Assembly: GCA_913054425.1 (NCBI GenBank)
Contig: CAJXJG010000090.1
Location: 1-7,153, forward strand
Origin: an uncultured Fidelibacterota bacterium
GTDB taxonomy: Bacteria; Fidelibacterota; Marinisomatia; Marinisomatales; UBA8229
Direction of reading: 5' to 3'
DNA: 7,153 nucleotides
The notes below the pieces were generated by a model. It saw only the letters and a program-made list of their open reading frames with translations. It was not told where the DNA came from and ran no database searches. The position numbers and the translations under genes are program-made. This document shows, one piece after another, positions 5,987-7,153 of the stretch. How positions within the stretch are numbered: position 1 is the first letter of the stretch; the number at the start of each line of letters is the position of its first letter.

Positions 5987-7153
5987 AACGCAGACAATTT
6001 TTAAGAAATTCACTAGCTGTAAGTTTGGGCTCCATGCTTATCCCAAGATGGCTGCATCCGCTTCTGGCTCAATCAGATTTTTTGAGGGACAGGGGACAAA
6101 ACCGAATCCTGGTTATTCTAAATCTGGGTGGGGGAAATGATGGATTGAATACAATCATTCCATTTGAGGATGATGAATATTACAATTTACGGCCAACCAT
6201 TGCTATTCCTCAGAATGAACTGCTGGAGATTACCGAAACGTTGGGACTGCATCCTGCCATGGCCCCGCTCATGGACCTCTGGAACAATGAGAATATGGCC
6301 ATCATTCAGAATGTTGGATACGACAGTCAAGATCTCTCCCATTTTCGTTCTACAGATATATGGCGAAGTGCTTCTGATGTGGATCAGGTTATTTCTACTG
6401 GATGGGTTGCAAGATATCTGGAGACAATTTATGCTGGTTATGTTGAAAATCCGCCCGAGGAACCAATGGCACTGCAGCAAGGATCAACCGATGGCTTATT
6501 ACTTACGGGTAATGAAGGAGTTCCTGGAATTATTGTGGATGATCCGTCCATTTTCTATAATCTTGTGAATGAAACCTATGAAAGCGAATATAATAATGAT
6601 CCTCCGGAAACCGCCGGTGGAGATGAGCTGGAATTTGTCCGTCAGATTGATAATAATTCATTTGCCTATGCCGCTGTTATTCAAGCTGCGGCAGAAGCGG
6701 GTCAGAATACGGTGGAATATCCTAATGATAATGTTGGAACCCAGTTAAGTATTATTGCAAAGCTTCTTTCTGGCGGACTCTACACGCCAATTTTTCTGAC
6801 CCACCAATACGGTTATGACACCCACAACAACCAGCTTAATGATCATAATAATCTTCTTACGGTCATGTCAAATTCAATTAGCGCATTTTTTCAGGATCTG
6901 GCAAATCTTGGACTTAAGGATCGTGTGGTTTTGCTTACTACCTCAGAGTTTGGCAGACGTCCCTTTGAGAATGGTTCCGATGGTACGGACCATGGTGCTG
7001 GTGCCCCGCAATTACTTTTTGGAAGTAAAGTAAAAGGTGGTATATACGGATCTAATCCTAATCTGACTGATTTTGATAACAATGCAAACCTGCTCCATGA
7101 GTTCGACTTTCGGCAATTATATGCTACCCTGATGACACAGTGGTTTGAGCTTG
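5983..7153 (+). CDS. DUF1501 family exported protein, 3' end beyond window
   Basis: 390 codons are present and the frame is open at the right edge. The start ATG 5983 overlaps the stop of the DUF1800 gene in ATGA, which suggests translational coupling. The N-terminus MKRRQFLRNSLAVSLGSMLI has the twin-arginine RRxFL motif and a weakly hydrophobic stretch, with likely cleavage after LLAQ (residue 30), so export of a folded protein by Tat is likely. Family motifs follow: LNLGGGNDGLN (47-56), LSHFRSTDIW (118-127), HQYGYDTHNNQ (274-284), TSEFGRRPFENG (320-331) and GTDHGAG (334-340). DUF1501 proteins are distantly related to the alkaline phosphatase/sulfatase superfamily, so conserved D53, D279, H281, E322, D336 and H337 may bind metal; that is inference. 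The reaction is unknown. Only a short C-terminal part should be missing. Confidence 0.9.
   Translation, partial: MKRRQFLRNSLAVSLGSMLIPRWLHPLLAQSDFLRDRGQNRILVILNLGGGNDGLNTIIPFEDDEYYNLRPTIAIPQNELLEITETLGLHPAMAPLMDLWNNENMAIIQNVGYDSQDLSHFRSTDIWRSASDVDQVISTGWVARYLETIYAGYVENPPEEPMALQQGSTDGLLLTGNEGVPGIIVDDPSIFYNLVNETYESEYNNDPPETAGGDELEFVRQIDNNSFAYAAVIQAAAEAGQNTVEYPNDNVGTQLSIIAKLLSGGLYTPIFLTHQYGYDTHNNQLNDHNNLLTVMSNSISAFFQDLANLGLKDRVVLLTTSEFGRRPFENGSDGTDHGAGAPQLLFGSKVKGGIYGSNPNLTDFDNNANLLHEFDFRQLYATLMTQWFEL

Noticed and set aside
6164..6568. Plus-strand open frame of 134 codons
   Set aside because: It is out of frame within the DUF1501 gene, whose motifs run continuously through this stretch.

Overview
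The window holds two divergent two-gene transcription units separated by an AT-rich gap of about 300 bases (3310-3610). All four products look exported. No RNA gene, mobile element or CRISPR array was seen. The organism is probably a marine bacterium of the Bacteroidota/FCB group. Candidatus Neomarinimicrobiota (SAR406) is my best guess, because secreted FG-GAP proteins, dockerin-like EF-hand pairs and repeats containing a VTG..DSWSG pattern are, from memory, common there. That placement is inference and no marker gene supports it.

Minus strand, reading leftward from 3309: first comes a 595-residue secreted protein with a dockerin-like EF-hand pair, a middle domain I cannot name, and a C-terminal peptide-N-glycosidase F (PNGase F) module whose known catalytic acids appear conserved. 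Eighteen bases later, behind a clear AGGAG ribosome binding site, starts a second secreted protein. It has an N-terminal beta-sandwich that may be cohesin-like, followed by at least seven FG-GAP/VCBS-type propeller blades, and it runs off the left edge still open.

Plus strand, reading rightward from 3611 (or GTG 3602): a DUF1800 protein is followed, with an ATGA overlap, by a DUF1501 protein with a twin-arginine-type leader that runs off the right edge. This is the usual DUF1800-DUF1501 pairing. The unusual part is an insert of about 230 residues in the DUF1800 domain, made of two related beta-sandwich repeats that resemble AMPK/CBM48-type carbohydrate-binding folds.

Taken together, the locus suggests extracellular handling of glycoproteins or glycans: an amidase that removes N-glycans, possibly docked to a propeller protein, beside a DUF1800/DUF1501 pair carrying putative sugar-binding repeats. 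The enzyme call is well supported. The cooperation between the two units, the cohesin-dockerin pairing and the carbohydrate binding are inferences.
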